DNA of 64,000 nt. It comes from Bathymodiolus brooksi (taxonomy: Eukaryota; Mollusca; Bivalvia; Mytilida; Modiolidae). The stretch lies in assembly GCA_963680875.1 (NCBI GenBank), contig OY804589.1:23765462-23829461 (forward strand), in the 5' to 3' direction. The notes under the pieces are model-generated. The model saw nothing but the letters and a program-made list of their open reading frames with translations, did not search any database and had not been told where the DNA came from. The position numbers were made by a program, and so were the translations under genes. Of the stretch, positions 46,113 through 57,333 are shown in pieces. Positions within the stretch are counted from its first letter, which is position 1, and every line of letters starts with the position of its first letter.

Positions 46113-46367
46113 TGGTTGGTTTATGGTGTTTAACGCCACTTTTAACAATATTTCAGTTATATCATGGCGGTCAATTTTATTGATAGAGGAAACCGAAGTA
46201 CCCGGAGAAAACCACTTGCCTGTCGTAAGTCTTTTACAAACTTTATCACATAATGTTGAACGCCTCACCATGAATGGGATTCGAACTCACATCTTAGTGG
46301 TGATAGGCTCTGATTGCACAGGTAATCGTAAATCCAACTACCATACGATCACGACCACGGCGGCCCT
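46113..46367 (-). repeat. SINE-A, minus strand
   Basis: GGTTTATGGTGTTTAACGCC to CACGACCACGGCGGCCC, full-length. It gives the empty-site sequence GGTTTATGGTG used to verify the insertion at 61513-62280. Confidence 0.88.
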
Positions 46368-46447
46368 GAGGATTAAACAACAATCACTATCAATACATTT
46401 GAACGAAGTATGATTCTTTCGAAATTGATTTGCCATGTTAATTACGA

Positions 46448-46524
46448 TTAAAAAAAATCGTAAAATTTTTAAATTCTATCTTCTTTTTTAGAAGATAGAA
46501 TTTAAAAAATTTACGATTTTTTAA
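46448..46524. repeat. 77-bp AT-rich palindrome
   Basis: Arms of about 36 bp (TTAAAAAAAATCGTAAAATT...AATTCTATCTTCT) are inverted around a 5-T loop. Confidence 0.92.
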
Positions 46525-46832
46525 TTTTTTATATCCTTGAATGACTGTCTGGGTAAAATATGACACATGACAGTTCGAGCATGTAGTTTGATTGAATGTG
46601 CCGAGAGCGGGGAGGACATTTTTTTTTCATTCAATTCATTATTAATGATCAATTAACCTTGGACACAGGATCAGCTGGTAATAGAATAAATTGCCTTCTA
46701 TAAAACAATCTTGTAAGAAACGAAATTGTATAGACATCATAAAAAATACAATTTTCATGTGATCTGTACATTTCTCTTGAGACGTCCAGAAATGCATTGA
46801 CTGTTAATAAATTACTTCAAGACATCATAATA
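46525..46832. other. no recognised feature
   Basis: AT-rich; no coding or terminal repeat. Confidence 0.45.
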
Positions 46833-46854
46833 CACTGAAACCAGTTGAAACCAA

Positions 46855-47223
46855 ACGCATCGGTGGTGTAATTGGTTAGCGTGCTCGCCTCGAGTGCAGT
46901 AGATCTTGGGTTCGAACCCCGATCAGGTCAAACCAAGCACTATAAAATTGGTATTTGTTGCTTCTCCACTAAGCATGCAGCATTAAGGAGAAAGAACACA
47001 AACTGGTTGGCTAGGAATCAGGATGATGTGTCAGAGTGGAGTGACATGTCTATCTGTGGACTGTATTTTAGTGAGTTAGCACCATTAAAAAGTCCAACTA
47101 AGCGTGTTGGTCGAGTACAAAGCAGACCTCATCATCATCTCGTTGAAAATTAACTTGTTCTCACCATAATATAGCTGAAAAATTGCTGAGTTGGTGTTAA
47201 ACAACAATCACTCACTCGCTCAT
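46855..47223 (+). repeat. SINE-B, complete, with 19-bp target duplication
   Basis: Head CGCATCGGTGGTGTAATTGG (box A-like), GGGTTCGAACCCCGATCAGG (box B-like; TTGGG-TTCGAAC-CCCGA pairs as a T-arm). Body ATTAAGGAGAAAGAACACAA and CTGGTTGGCTAGGAATCAGG. Tail ATATAGCTGAAAAATTGCTG then AACAATCACTCACTCGCTC. TGAAACCAGTTGAAACCAA flanks it at 46836-46854 and 47224-47242. This is a tRNA-derived SINE moved by target-primed reverse transcription. Confidence 0.92.
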
Positions 47224-47281
47224 TGAAACCAGTTGAAACCAACCTTGACTAAACCAGAATCCTGTATAAACCAAACATTAA

Positions 47282-47848
47282 AGGGGCATTATCTGCCAAA
47301 TCGTAAATTTTTGTTACCCATAAAAACTATCAGATATGATTGATGCCATAATAAAACATGTTTCTGTAACTTATAAATGTTATGAAATGTATGCGCATCG
47401 GGGAAAAATCGTGCAACTGCTCGTGTTTTGAGATCGATCAAGAAATGGATGCCATCTTATTAATTATCGACATTGTTTACGGAGTTTGTCGAATCGTCAT
47501 TAAATCAGTACAACAATGCAGATATTTCTTATCTTTTGTGAATCTACTTTTAGTCTGTGTTAATTAAGAACAAAGAACCATGAAAGTTTGTAGTTAATAA
47601 GCGACAAAATACAAATTATTCGTTTTTACCTGGCACTATTAAGGTCAGTTGCATACGGAGAAAGCGAGGTCAAATTATTTGCTTGCAAGGAAATAATAAA
47701 TCGATGGTAATTTTCATTCTCAAAAGGCGAAAAGTGGTTCGATAAGTTGTTTAATGTGAAATATTTATCTTTATTTCATCCTTTTAAAGCTATTTACCAA
47801 TTTTCAAAACACATAATTTTGTTGGTCAAAATCGTAGCTAATGCCCCT
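47282..47848. mobile_element. TTAA-duplicating MITE
   Basis: Left AGGGGCATTATCTGCCAAAT, right (inward) AGGGGCATTAGCTACGATTT. TTAA at 47278-47281 and 47849-47852. It is 567 bp. TTAA duplications are made by piggyBac and Kolobok elements, and the termini do not decide between them. Confidence 0.82.
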
Positions 47849-47914
47849 TTAAATAAGTTTCAATGTAGGAAATCTTTGTTAATTTAAAGTTTGAATGCAC
47901 AACATCTCAGATAG

Positions 47915-48108
47915 ATGTGGCGCACCACTTGTACACGCTATCCTGATTCTGAGCCAACCAGTCTTTGCTCTTTCTTCTTAAAGCTGCTTGCTTAGCGGAG
48001 AAGCAACAAATACCAATTTTCTAGTCTTTGGTTTGACCAGATCGGGGATCAAACACACGATCTACCACACTCGAGACGAGCATGCTAACCATTACACCAC
48101 CGATGTAA
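47915..48108 (-). repeat. SINE-B, minus strand, 3' truncated
   Basis: Reverse of GATCCCCGATCTGGTCAAAC, TTAGCATGCTCGTCTCGAGT. The body reads GAGCCAACCAGTCTTTGCTC. It lacks the GCTGAAATATTG tail. Confidence 0.82.
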
Positions 48109-48337
48109 TTAATTTTAAATGGCAATTCACCAGGTAATTTTCTTAAAGGTAAAAAAAAAATTTAATATAGAAAATCGTTATTTTTTCTCCATGCATTGTT
48201 ATTGTAACGTAATCCTGAACATGTAGCTTTATTACAACAACAAAAACATTAAAAAATTAAGTATATATTTAACTTTACATTATTTTGAAGAAAAAAAATC
48301 AAGGTTGGACTGTGAATGACCTTCTGAATATATTTTT
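48109..48337. other. no recognised feature
   Basis: AT-rich; A- and T-runs only. Confidence 0.4.
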
Positions 48338-48620
48338 AGCTCACTTTGCCTAAGGCAACTTGAGCTTTTGCCATCTCTTGGCATTTGTTAACTTTTCACA
48401 TTTTAATCTTTTCCTCTAAAACCGCTTCGCATTTACAAAATTTCCATGGCCGCATAGGCATTCTTGTTTGTGATTGGCCGTATGAAAAAAATCTTCTCCA
48501 AAACCATTTGGTCAAATTTATTGAAATTTGGTAGGAAGCACCAATGGAAGGTTCTGTATAAAGTTTCCTCAAAACAGAATGAAAGGTGAGCGACACAGGC
48601 TCAGCACAATGAGCCTCTAG
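48338..48620 (+). mobile_element. minimal helentron-like element, 283 bp
   Basis: Start AGCTCACTTTGCC-TAA-GGCAACTTGAGCT, in which both arms of the hairpin have changed so pairing is kept. One to two degenerate core units, then AGGTGAGCGACACAGGCTCA...TGAGCCTCTAG before TT. It has both ends, making it the smallest complete copy. Confidence 0.78.
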
Positions 48621-48925
48621 TTGGAAAGAGGATTTCCTCGAGGTTCACATAGAGGTTCTGATAATTTATTCAACATCTTATGGAGTATGTACTGATTTTT
48701 TAGTCCCTCTCACCAAAGGTCAATTTTTCAAGGTGTTACCTTGTAAGAGGGAAACTTTTGTAAAATTACTACTAATTTTGTCACCCTTAAGAGAGGTCAC
48801 CCTTCATATGAGGTCACTTTTTCATTGTAGAAGATGTGGCCTTATAATAAGCAGACATCTGTAATATTATTACTAATAAATTGTCGCCCTCAAGAGAGGA
48901 CTCCTTTCTTATCTGGTCAATTTTT

Positions 48926-51397
48926 AGCTCACCTGGCCTTTAGGCCATGTGAGCTATTGCCATCACTTTTCGTCCGTCCGTCAACATTTCACATTTTAAT
49001 CTTCTCCTCAGAAACCACTGGACCAATTGCAACCAAACTTTGGTGGAATGGTCCTTGGATGGCCCCCTTCCAAAATTGTGTCCGGTGATCCCGACTTCCA
49101 ACCAAGATGGTTGCCAAGCTAAAAATAGAAAAAAGCAGGAATGAAATTTTAATTGTCCATTGCTGCTTTAGTATAAGTCAAAATGAGCTCAAATTTTAAC
49201 TGCAGCTACATGGTAAGGAGTAGTTTAACATATGTTCTGGGTTTTTGTGTGAAATTTTTCTTTCAGCCGATTTATACCGATTATGTAAATTAGGCATATT
49301 TTGATAAAAGATCGCATTTAAATCTTCTCCTCTGAAACCGCTGAACCAAATTAAACCAAACCTGGCAGGGATGGTCCCTGGGTGGGTCCCTTTCATAATT
49401 GTGTCCGACAGCCCCGCCCTCCATTCAAGATGGCTGTTGTTACAAAAAATAGAAATATCTTCAATTGTCCATTGCTGCTTTAGTATAAGTCAAAATGAGC
49501 TCAAATTTTAACTGCAGCTACATGGCAAGGAGTAGTTTAACATATGTACTGGGTTATTGTGTGAAATTTTTCTTTCAGCCGATTTATACCGATTATGCAA
49601 ATTAGGCATATTTTGATAAAAGATCACATTTAAATCTTCTCCTATTAAACCAAACCTGGCAGGGTGGGTCCCTTTCAAAATTATGTCCGATAGACATGCC
49701 CTCCATCCAAGATGGCCACCATTACTAAAAATAGAAATTTCTTCAAATGGCCAAAACTGCTTTATTTTAAGCCAGAATGTGCCCAAATTTGAACTGTATA
49801 AGCATAATGATGAGTTTTTTAACATATATTGTGGGATTTTTTATGAACTTTGCACTTTTGCCGATTTTGACAGATTATGCAAATTAGTCATAAAGAAGCA
49901 AAAAATCATTTAAAAATCTTCTTGTTTGGCCAATTTCAACCAAACTTTGTCTGAATGATCCTTAGGTGGTCCCCTTTCAAAATGGTGTCCGTCAGCGCCG
50001 TCCTGTATCCAGTATGGCCGCCATTACTAAAAATAGAAAATTTTTCAAATGACCAAAATTGCTCTATTTTAAACCAGAATGTACCCAAATTTGAACTGTA
50101 TAAGCATAATGATGACCTTTTTAACATTTATTATGGTTTTTTTTTTATGAACTTTGAACTTTTGCCGATTTTGACTGATTATGCAAATTAGAAAAAAGAG
50201 GGGATGAAATTTAAAAAAAATCTTCTCCTCTGAAACTACTGAGCCAATCTCAACCAAACTTTGCTGAAATAGTTCTTGGGTGGTCTTCTTCCAAAATTGT
50301 GTCCAGCATTTCAGACCTCCGACCAAGATGGCCACCACAGGCGAACTTAATATAACATAGGACCCTATGGGAAATTCCCATAAAAATCTTCTTGTCTGAA
50401 ACCATTTGCTCAATAAGAACTAAATTTTGATGAAATAGACATTGGATGGTTCTCTTCCAAAAATGTGTCCGGTGGTTCGGCCCTTCGACCAAGATGGCCC
50501 CCACAGCGGAACTTAGCTTAACATAGGACCCTATGGGAAATTCACATAAAAATCTTCTCTCCAGAATCCACTGGGCCAATTGCAACCAAACTTTGGTGGA
50601 ATGATCCTTGGATGGCCACCTTCCAAAAGTTGTCCGGTGATCCCGATTTCCAACCAAGATGGCTGCCAAGCTAAAAATAGAAAAAAAGGGGGATGAAATT
50701 AAAAAATAAATTCTTCTCCTTTGAAACTACTGAGCCAATCTCAACCAAACTTTGCTGAAATGATCCTTGGGTGGCCCCCTTCCAAAACTGTGTCCGGCAT
50801 TTCATACCTCCGACCAAGATTGCCGCCACAGCCGAACTTAATTTAATATAGGACCCTATGGGAAATTCCCATAAAAATCTTCTTGTCTGAAACCATTTGC
50901 TCAATAAGAACTATATGTTGATGAAATAGTCATTGGATGGTTCTCTTCCAAAAATGTGTTCAGCGGTTCGGCTGTTCGACCAAGATGGCTCCCACAGCCG
51001 AACTTAGCTTAACATAGAACCCTATGGGAAATTCACATAAAAATCTTCTTGTCTGGAACCAGTAGCTCAATTGGAACCAAACTTTGATGAAATAGTCATT
51101 GGATGGTCCTCTGCCAAAATTGTGTCTGGTGGTCCCGCCCTCTGACCAAGATGGCTGCACAACTGGACTTAGTTTAACATAGGACTCTATGGGAAATTCA
51201 CATAAAAACCATCTTGTCTGGAACCAGTAGCTCAATTAGAACCAAACTTTGATGGAATAGTCATTGGATGGTCTTCTTCCAAAATTGTGTCCGGCAGTCG
51301 CGCTCTCCCACCAAGATGGCCACCACAGTGCAGTTATGTTGCTATTGAAAGCAGCTTTGATCCAGGTGAGCGATTACAGGCTCCTGGGAGCGTCTGG
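48926..51397 (+). mobile_element. helentron-like (HINE) element, about 2.5 kb, longest core
   Basis: AGCTCACCTGGCCTTTAGGC-CATGTGAGCT start, end CAGGTGAGCGATTACAGGCT, hairpin, CTGG, then TTT. The core has roughly ten units of 150-300 bp (CTTCTCCTCTGAAAC, TTGCTGAAATGATCCTTGG, AATTGTGTCCGG, CCAAGATGGC, CATAGGACCCTATGGGAAAT), with a subfamily containing TTTATACCGATTATGCAAAT. Inserted in a T run of the surrounding MITE without duplication. Confidence 0.82.
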
Positions 51398-51425
51398 TTT
51401 TCATTGCAGAAGGGGTGTGGTCATA

Positions 51426-52293
51426 CAGGGCTCTACAATTCATACCAGCTCCCACTAGCCCTTGGCTACTAAGGAAACATTTTTTACTCACCAACAAAAG
51501 AAAGTTACTTGCCAGCCAATTTGTACCATATAACTCCAATAATATGTATTGATACCAATTCATACTATATAGCTCCAATATGTATTTATTTGTGCATAAT
51601 TATTAATGCCCTGAATGAATTCAGAAGATGTTTACTCTCTTGAACTTGAACTCAATCCCACTTTTTGTAGGTCTGTGTTGCAACTTGTTTTGTTTTTTTT
51701 GTCTTTGTGCTTGTCTTTTTATTTAATAAAACTTGTAAATAAAGAAACATAAAATAATTAAAAGAGTTAATGTCTTTTTAATCCAAATTTTGAATAATAA
51801 AGTCTAAATATCTGGGCCTGCCTTTCTGCAAAAATCACAATACATAACGTCTTTACTGGAATCATAAACGAACACGAAAACTTCGGCTTCCAGACATCTT
51901 GAAACTTACGCTTTCAGCTTTAGAACCTTCATCAGTATTGTCGATTGATACTTCTGGCGATGCTGCATCGGGCAGGTCAGTTTCATTATCAATTGATTCA
52001 CCGATTTATATTTAGCGAAGAAGTTTGTAAGAAGGTTTTGTTTTTTGATCATCGTGGTCGCTTGCAAGTGTTAAAAGTACGTGATTTAAAACATTCATGT
52101 CTTGAGTCAATTGTGCGGTTTAAAGGACCGGATAATCAAAGTCGGAATTTAAATTGAAAAATATGATTGGTGAGGGAATGAAAATTTTCCGGATATATAA
52201 ACTCGCCGTCTGGCTATCAATACAGAATTTTTACTCGCATTTTACAAAAGTAACTCGCAAATGCGAGTGTTTTGGTCGCATTGTAGAGCCCTG
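51426..52293. mobile_element. hAT-like element, 5-bp duplication TCATA
   Basis: Perfect 14-bp termini CAGGGCTCTACAAT / ATTGTAGAGCCCTG. TCATA at 51421-51425 and 52294-52298. It is 868 bp. The right interior has CTCGCATTT and GCGAGT words in opposite orientations. No transposase is recognised. The surrounding MITE sequence (GTGGTCATA|TAAGAG) shows the uninterrupted site. Confidence 0.9.
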
Positions 52294-52459
52294 TCATATA
52301 AGAGGGGAATGTTGTATTATTACTACTAAATTGTCACCCTGAAGAGAGGCCACCCCTCTTATAAGGCCATTCTTTCATTGCAGAATGGGGGACCTTCTGC
52401 TAGGGGGACTACTGTATTTATTATTGGGTAGTGTTGTGTTAACCTGACCCAAATGTGAC

Positions 52460-52575
52460 TTGCCCCTGGTCAGTAGTTTTCTGTGGGTACTCCCGATTTC
52501 CTCCATCAATAAAACTGACTGCCGAGATATAACTGAAATATTGTTGAAAGTGGCGATAATCACCATAACCCTAAT
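52460..52575 (+). repeat. SINE-A 3' half
   Basis: TCCTCCATCAATAAAACTGA to GTGGCGATAATCACC, then ATAACCCTAATC, another CCCTAA-type tail. Confidence 0.8.
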
Positions 52576-53799
52576 CATAGCCCTATACAGTACAAAGATA
52601 TGGTTTTTAACAGTGTGTGTACAAAAATGGCAGTAAAACCTGTAGGGTAGGCACTAAAAAGTAAGGTCTGACGGATTAGTGGAAACAAAGGTTTCTTTTT
52701 GGACCAACCCAGATTTGCCATGAATATTCATTGGAGGAGAATCTCTACAAATTATGTTCTGTTTTTGGTACTGTTCAGAAATCCTAGATGGCCACCACCT
52801 CAGGGTATATTTTAACAACTACTATGCAAAAATGTAAAAAATAACTTCTTTTTAGAAACAAAAAATCTGATTAAATCCCAACTGTACATTAAATAATGAT
52901 CATTATGAACCTGTACAAAAGTTTGTGTATTTTGGTGCTGATCAAACTGCCAAGATGACAGCAATCATTGTTACAGTGGTGGAATCCATAAACTACATGA
53001 ATAGTCATTTGTTTGTCCTTTTCAAATTTAATGTTTCTCGTGTATAATTGCTGTTTAATCTTAATATAGCTCACTTGACGTTGAATAACAATAAATCGCT
53101 CACTCGCTCCACTACGACATCTTTTTATAGTGATCACAGTAAAAAAATATTTCAATGAGCATATACCGGTATGTATTATTTCGCAATTCATGACCTCTAT
53201 GTACTTCTTAATAATAAATTATTTGGCTTTCCATTCTTTCGATTTTGAGCATAAATGATGAAGGTTTTTTCTACCAAATTTGATATCTGTGTTTTTATTA
53301 GTGTATATTCTGATATTTCGATAATGAGCATACCTGATGATAGTTTTTCCAGAAACGTGTCATCGTGCGCACTAAATTTGATATCATACCTGATGATGGT
53401 TTTATCAGAAACGTGTCATCGTGCACACTAAAATTGATATTTACGTTCTTATTAAGAGTATATTCTAATATTCAATACATGAATTCTAGATTTATCAAGT
53501 TTCACAGTGATGACATACACTAGTACATGCATGCAATGATATGTACTATCAGTAGAATACGATAACATCTCTCATTTTATGATAGTATATTTTCCCCCCA
53601 GTCTATCATGTTATTAAAGGATTTAATTTAAGCCTATATTTCATATTTAATAATTATCCGAATTGTACTGTGAATTCATGACATGTTTTTTTCTGCTTTT
53701 GAAAAATGATAGTAGTAAAAAAAATAAGTCATTAGCAAGCAATTTGCTGACTAGGGATCCAAGTTCATTGAGTTGATTATTCCAATGATACTGAAAATT
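52576..53799. other. no gene; small duplications
   Basis: A fragment shared with 20255-20345 (52590-52700), a SINE-type tail (53065-53105, CAATAAATCGCTCACTCGCT), and a two-copy 65-bp repeat CAGAAACGTGTCATCGTGCG...CATACCTGATGATGGTTT (53325-53440). Confidence 0.55.
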
Positions 53800-54245
53800 C
53801 TGGTTTTTAAAATTACAGTTTTTAAACCGAGTTTATCAAAAATGACAATTTTTTAAACCTAGTTTATCGAAAATGACATATTTTTTTTAAAACCTAGTTA
53901 GTCTTTTAAAACTGGTTTAGCAACAATGACAGTCTTTTAAACCTAGTTTATCGAAAATGACAGTTTTTTTAAAAACCTAGTTACTCTTTTAAAACTGGCT
54001 TAGCAAAAATGGCAGTCTTTTAAACCTAGTTAGTTTTAAACCTGGTTTAACGAAAATGGCAGTCTTTTAAACGTCTTTTAAAACTGGTTTAGCAACAATG
54101 ACAGTCTTTTAAACCTAGTTTATCGAAAATGACAGTTTTTTTTAAAACCTAGTTACTCTTTTAAAACTGGTTTAGCAAAAATGGCAGTCTTTTAAACCTA
54201 GTTACTTTCCTTTATACCTAGTTTAACGGAATTACTTAGTAAACT
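53800..54245. repeat. repeat of AAACCTAGTTTATCG / AAACTGGTTTAGC units
   Basis: Alternating short units (TTTTAAACCTAGTTTATCGA, AAAATGACAGTTTTTT, TTTTAAAACTGGTTTAGCAA) with a composite period near 90 bp. Several words (AAACTAGTTT) are palindromic. Confidence 0.88.
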
Positions 54246-54335
54246 AGTTTACCTCAAAATCGATATAATATTCCAAAATCGTTCAATCAGAATACTGGAC
54301 TTGAACATTGAAGTTCAACACCACCTAATACTTGA

Positions 54336-54592
54336 GGGGCCATCTTGGTCGTAATCAATGATAGTCTGATCTAAAACTACCTATCAAATTAGTATCTATC
54401 ACCATTAAAGCTGCAAGTTCGAATCACACTCATGTCAAGGTGTACTCGAAATAACATTATGTGATGAAGTTTGTCAGTGACTTGTGGCAGGTCAATGGTT
54501 TTCTCTCTGTACTTCGGTTTCCTCCACCAATAAAACTGACCACCATAATATAACTGAAATATTGTTGAAAGTGGCATTAAACACCATAACTC
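54336..54592 (+). repeat. SINE-A copy
   Basis: GGGGCCATCTTGGTCGTAAT start. The hairpin is altered (GATAGTCTGATCTAAAACTA), and the tail is GTGGCATTAAACACCATAAC. Confidence 0.87.
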
Positions 54593-55348
54593 ACAACCAA
54601 CCCCACCCCATATTGGCCAGAATATGCAAATTTTTATTAATTGATGTATCGTGTAAATCCGATGTTATACCAGTAAGATATGGAAAAAAAATACCACACA
54701 GTCAGAATAGTTTCAAAATCCAATAGAAAAAGGGGGTTAAACTAATTTTGTGGGCCTAATGCCTACCCTCGTATAACCGGGCGAATATCTTTATTATAAA
54801 GAATACTATAATCTTGAACATTATATATAATATAATAAATCATTGTGACACAGAAGTTTTCATATGTATAATATTAGTTCTATTAAAGAGATCTGATGGC
54901 CTCAATTGGCTCTACAAATTCTATTGTAAAATTCTAGTTGACTTCAGCAGGCTGTCGGCTGATTATTAATTTCCCCTTCCTTCCTAGGGATTAAAGTACA
55001 AGGACATTTATGAGTTTTAATTAGAGATGGACTTTTAATGACAACACATAAATTTACAATTCTCATGATATGTTTTTTTGATTATCCATTAATTTGTAAA
55101 AAAAAATTAAAAAAAAAAAAATCCAACGATATTGTCATTTTTATTGGGAATTCATATGTTGTGTTTTTGTTATAATGAAGTAAGCATATAATGATTTATT
55201 GAAATGTATTCTTCGATGAGACTGGACAAGAACAACCTGTAATGAAAACTACGTGATTTCTTTTTCAATGATTTTTAAAATCCTTGCTACATATTGTGGG
55301 GCAGTATGCAACAAGCTAATAGCTATAATACCATAAAATATATATATA
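54593..55348. other. no recognised feature
   Basis: AT-rich; no exon signature seen. Confidence 0.5.
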
Positions 55349-55594
55349 CAGTCAAACTTGCCCATGAGGTCACCTCTATTAAGCAGTCACCTGTATTAAA
55401 AGGTCACTTTTTTCTTGTCCTGTCATAGAAAATTTCATATGAGTTGAACTTCTTTTAAGAGGTCACCTTTCTTATGCGGCCACTTTTTCTTTGTCTCAAT
55501 TGTGTCCTCTTAATACCTTCTTTTGAGAGATCACCTGTTTTATGTGGCCACTTTTTCTTTGTCTCAATTGTGTCCTCTTAATACAGGTTTGACT
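55349..55594. mobile_element. TA-type MITE, CAGTCAAACC family, copy 2 (inverted)
   Basis: CAGTCAAACTTGCCCATGAG to TACAGGTTTGACT, TA outside. Compared with 7716-7894 it has a roughly 66-bp internal tandem duplication (GCGGCCACTTTTTCTTTGTC and GTGGCCACTTTTTCTTTGTC). Confidence 0.85.
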
Positions 55595-56734
55595 ATATAT
55601 AGTTCAACCCTGTTACCGTAATCAAAGTTGTTTTTTTTAAACAATAGGTGTCAATTTTAGCATATTTAGCAGTTCATTCACAATTGCATAATAATCAAGA
55701 AGAAGTACAACATTAGATATGTTTTCATAGCCATTCCATAACTTAAGTTAAAGACTTTGGCAAAAGTCCAATAATAAATACAGAATAACGGCAGTTATGA
55801 AGGTCGAGACATGCATTATCACAGCAAGTCCAATAGAACTTATTATCGCTATTTTGTTTATTTTCCCTTTGATGTTTAAAACCGATATATTTCATATCAC
55901 GTAAGCGCATGAGACGATTCAAATTATCGCTAATCGCTAAGCGTTGTCAAGGACGCACGTAGTATTATCTTGTTTTCTAATATGACGTTATAATGACGTC
56001 ACATTACCAAATTCTTGATAATTAAGTGATTAACAATATAAAATATTAATTGTGTTTAAAAAAATGTCAGTATCTCAACAAAAAATATTTAATTATGAAT
56101 ACAAAATAGCGATAATTAGATGATTAAAGATGTTTTTTAAAACTCGAGGACGTTTCTCAGTCATCTCGTTTTAAAAAACATCGTTAATCACTTAATATTA
56201 AAGTATTGTCTAAATCTGTAACATAATTTGCACTCGCTGTTTGGTCTTATAGAAAGGATTTTCCACTTGGAATAAATTCTGAGAGACTATTAATAAAATT
56301 GTTTGATCAAATGGACAATTGGTGTTGAGGTGATACATGCCAGATGTTGAATAGAAAAAAAGAAGGCTAATCATGGTCTTACATTTACCAGTAATTAGTG
56401 AGTTTCAATTTATTTGTTAAGTAAAAAACTCTTTAATTGGAGGTATAAAATACTGACTATTGACAGAATGTCTATTTTACTGGTTTATACAGGAATAATA
56501 TAAACATGAACGTGATGATGAATGTCACAAGATGAACTTTGTATTGTCCTTCATCTTCTATAGTCGATATATTTTTTATTAACGGGTTTGTAACTAGAGT
56601 AGACCGAATAATCTGTCTCTTAAAAAAGAAAAAAAAAAAAAATGTCCAAATAATAAAAAGGAAATATATAATGACAAATATAGACACACAAGAGACAGAT
56701 TATTTGATCTATGACTAGAGTAACATGACAGGTG
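55595..56734. other. no gene; foldback motifs
   Basis: A hairpin at 56121-56190 (arms TGATTAA(A/C)GATGTTTTTTAA-AAC) and AAGTGATTAAC at 56032-56042, which is inverted as GTTAATCACTT at 56183-56193. TAATATGACGTTATAATGAC is related to about 6530. No coding. Confidence 0.6.
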
Positions 56735-56945
56735 CCACTAGTAGAGCAGGAACAGGAGCACGTGAGTTCACCCACGGTTTTCAGTGGGATTTGTGTTACT
56801 TGATCTGTAATTTAATGTGTATGTTTTGTAGATCGTTGTTTGTCCTTTTGTCCTTTTTTTGGCCATTATGTTGTCTGTTTTTCTTCGATTTACAGTATCT
56901 GATTAACCCTTTGGTATCTTCAAACTCTTCTTATACCCAAATGTA
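56735..56945 (+). repeat. dispersed bivalve repeat
   Basis: AGTAGAGCAGGAACAGGAGC, GTGAGTTCACCCACGGTTTT, ATGTTTTGTAGATCGTTG and CCCTTTGGTATCTTCAAACT. A longer relative of 28055-28215. Confidence 0.7.
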
Positions 56946-56988
56946 ATATCTATATTATGTTGCAAAACATCTATACTTGGTAATTTTA

Positions 56989-57178
56989 AGGGGATGTCGC
57001 GGCGAGGTGTACTCCATACAACATTATGTGATAAAGTTTGTCAGTGACTTGCGACAGGTCAGTGGTTTTCTCCGGATACTCCAGTTTCCTCCACCAATAA
57101 AACTGACAACCACGATTTTTCTAAAATATTGTTGAAAGTAGCGTTAAACACCATAACCCTAGCCCTTACCCTCGACAC
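56989..57178 (+). repeat. SINE-A, 5' truncated, CCCTAG/CCCTTACCC tail
   Basis: GCGGCGAGGTGTACTCCATA to GTAGCGTTAAACACCATAAC, then CCTAGCCCTTACCCTCG, a decayed telomere-like tail. Confidence 0.82.
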
Positions 57179-57333
57179 TTTTAATGAAAAGATATTTTAA
57201 AACAGTGATTCTGTGGTCTCTAATTCTACCAATATCAGCAAAATGAATAACTACCTCCCAACTCAACAACATAATGTCAATGGAATCCTGGTGTTGGATT
57301 GGGACAGGCACCAATATGTGGCAGGGTTAAACA

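Larger units (their letters stand above)
46833..47865. mobile_element. CACTGAAACC-type MITE carrying two later insertions
   Basis: Left CACTGAAACCAGTTGAAACC after TA, right AGTTTCAATG before TA. It is interrupted by SINE-B (46855-47223) and a TTAA MITE (47282-47848). The intervening host part reads CCTTGACTAAACCAGAATCC, as in the 27341 family. Confidence 0.7.
48640..52414. mobile_element. TTATAAGG-family MITE with tandem interior, twice interrupted
   Basis: The interior consists of units of about 120 bp (TTACTACTAAATTGTCACCC, TAAGAGAGGTCACCCTT, TTTTTCATTGTAGAAGATGT). It is cut by a HINE (48926-51397) and a hAT-like element (51426-52293), resumes TAAGAGGGGAATGTTGTATT, and ends GGGGGACTACTG before TA at 52415. 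The left limit is approximate because the terminus is degraded. Confidence 0.68.

Noticed and set aside
46855..46935. tRNA gene candidate (GGTGTAATTGGTTAGC...GGTTCGAACCCC)
   Set aside because: Only the T-arm folds well; the acceptor does not pair, and it is the head of a SINE with body, tail and target duplication. The same applies to 16256, 17719 and 47915-48108.
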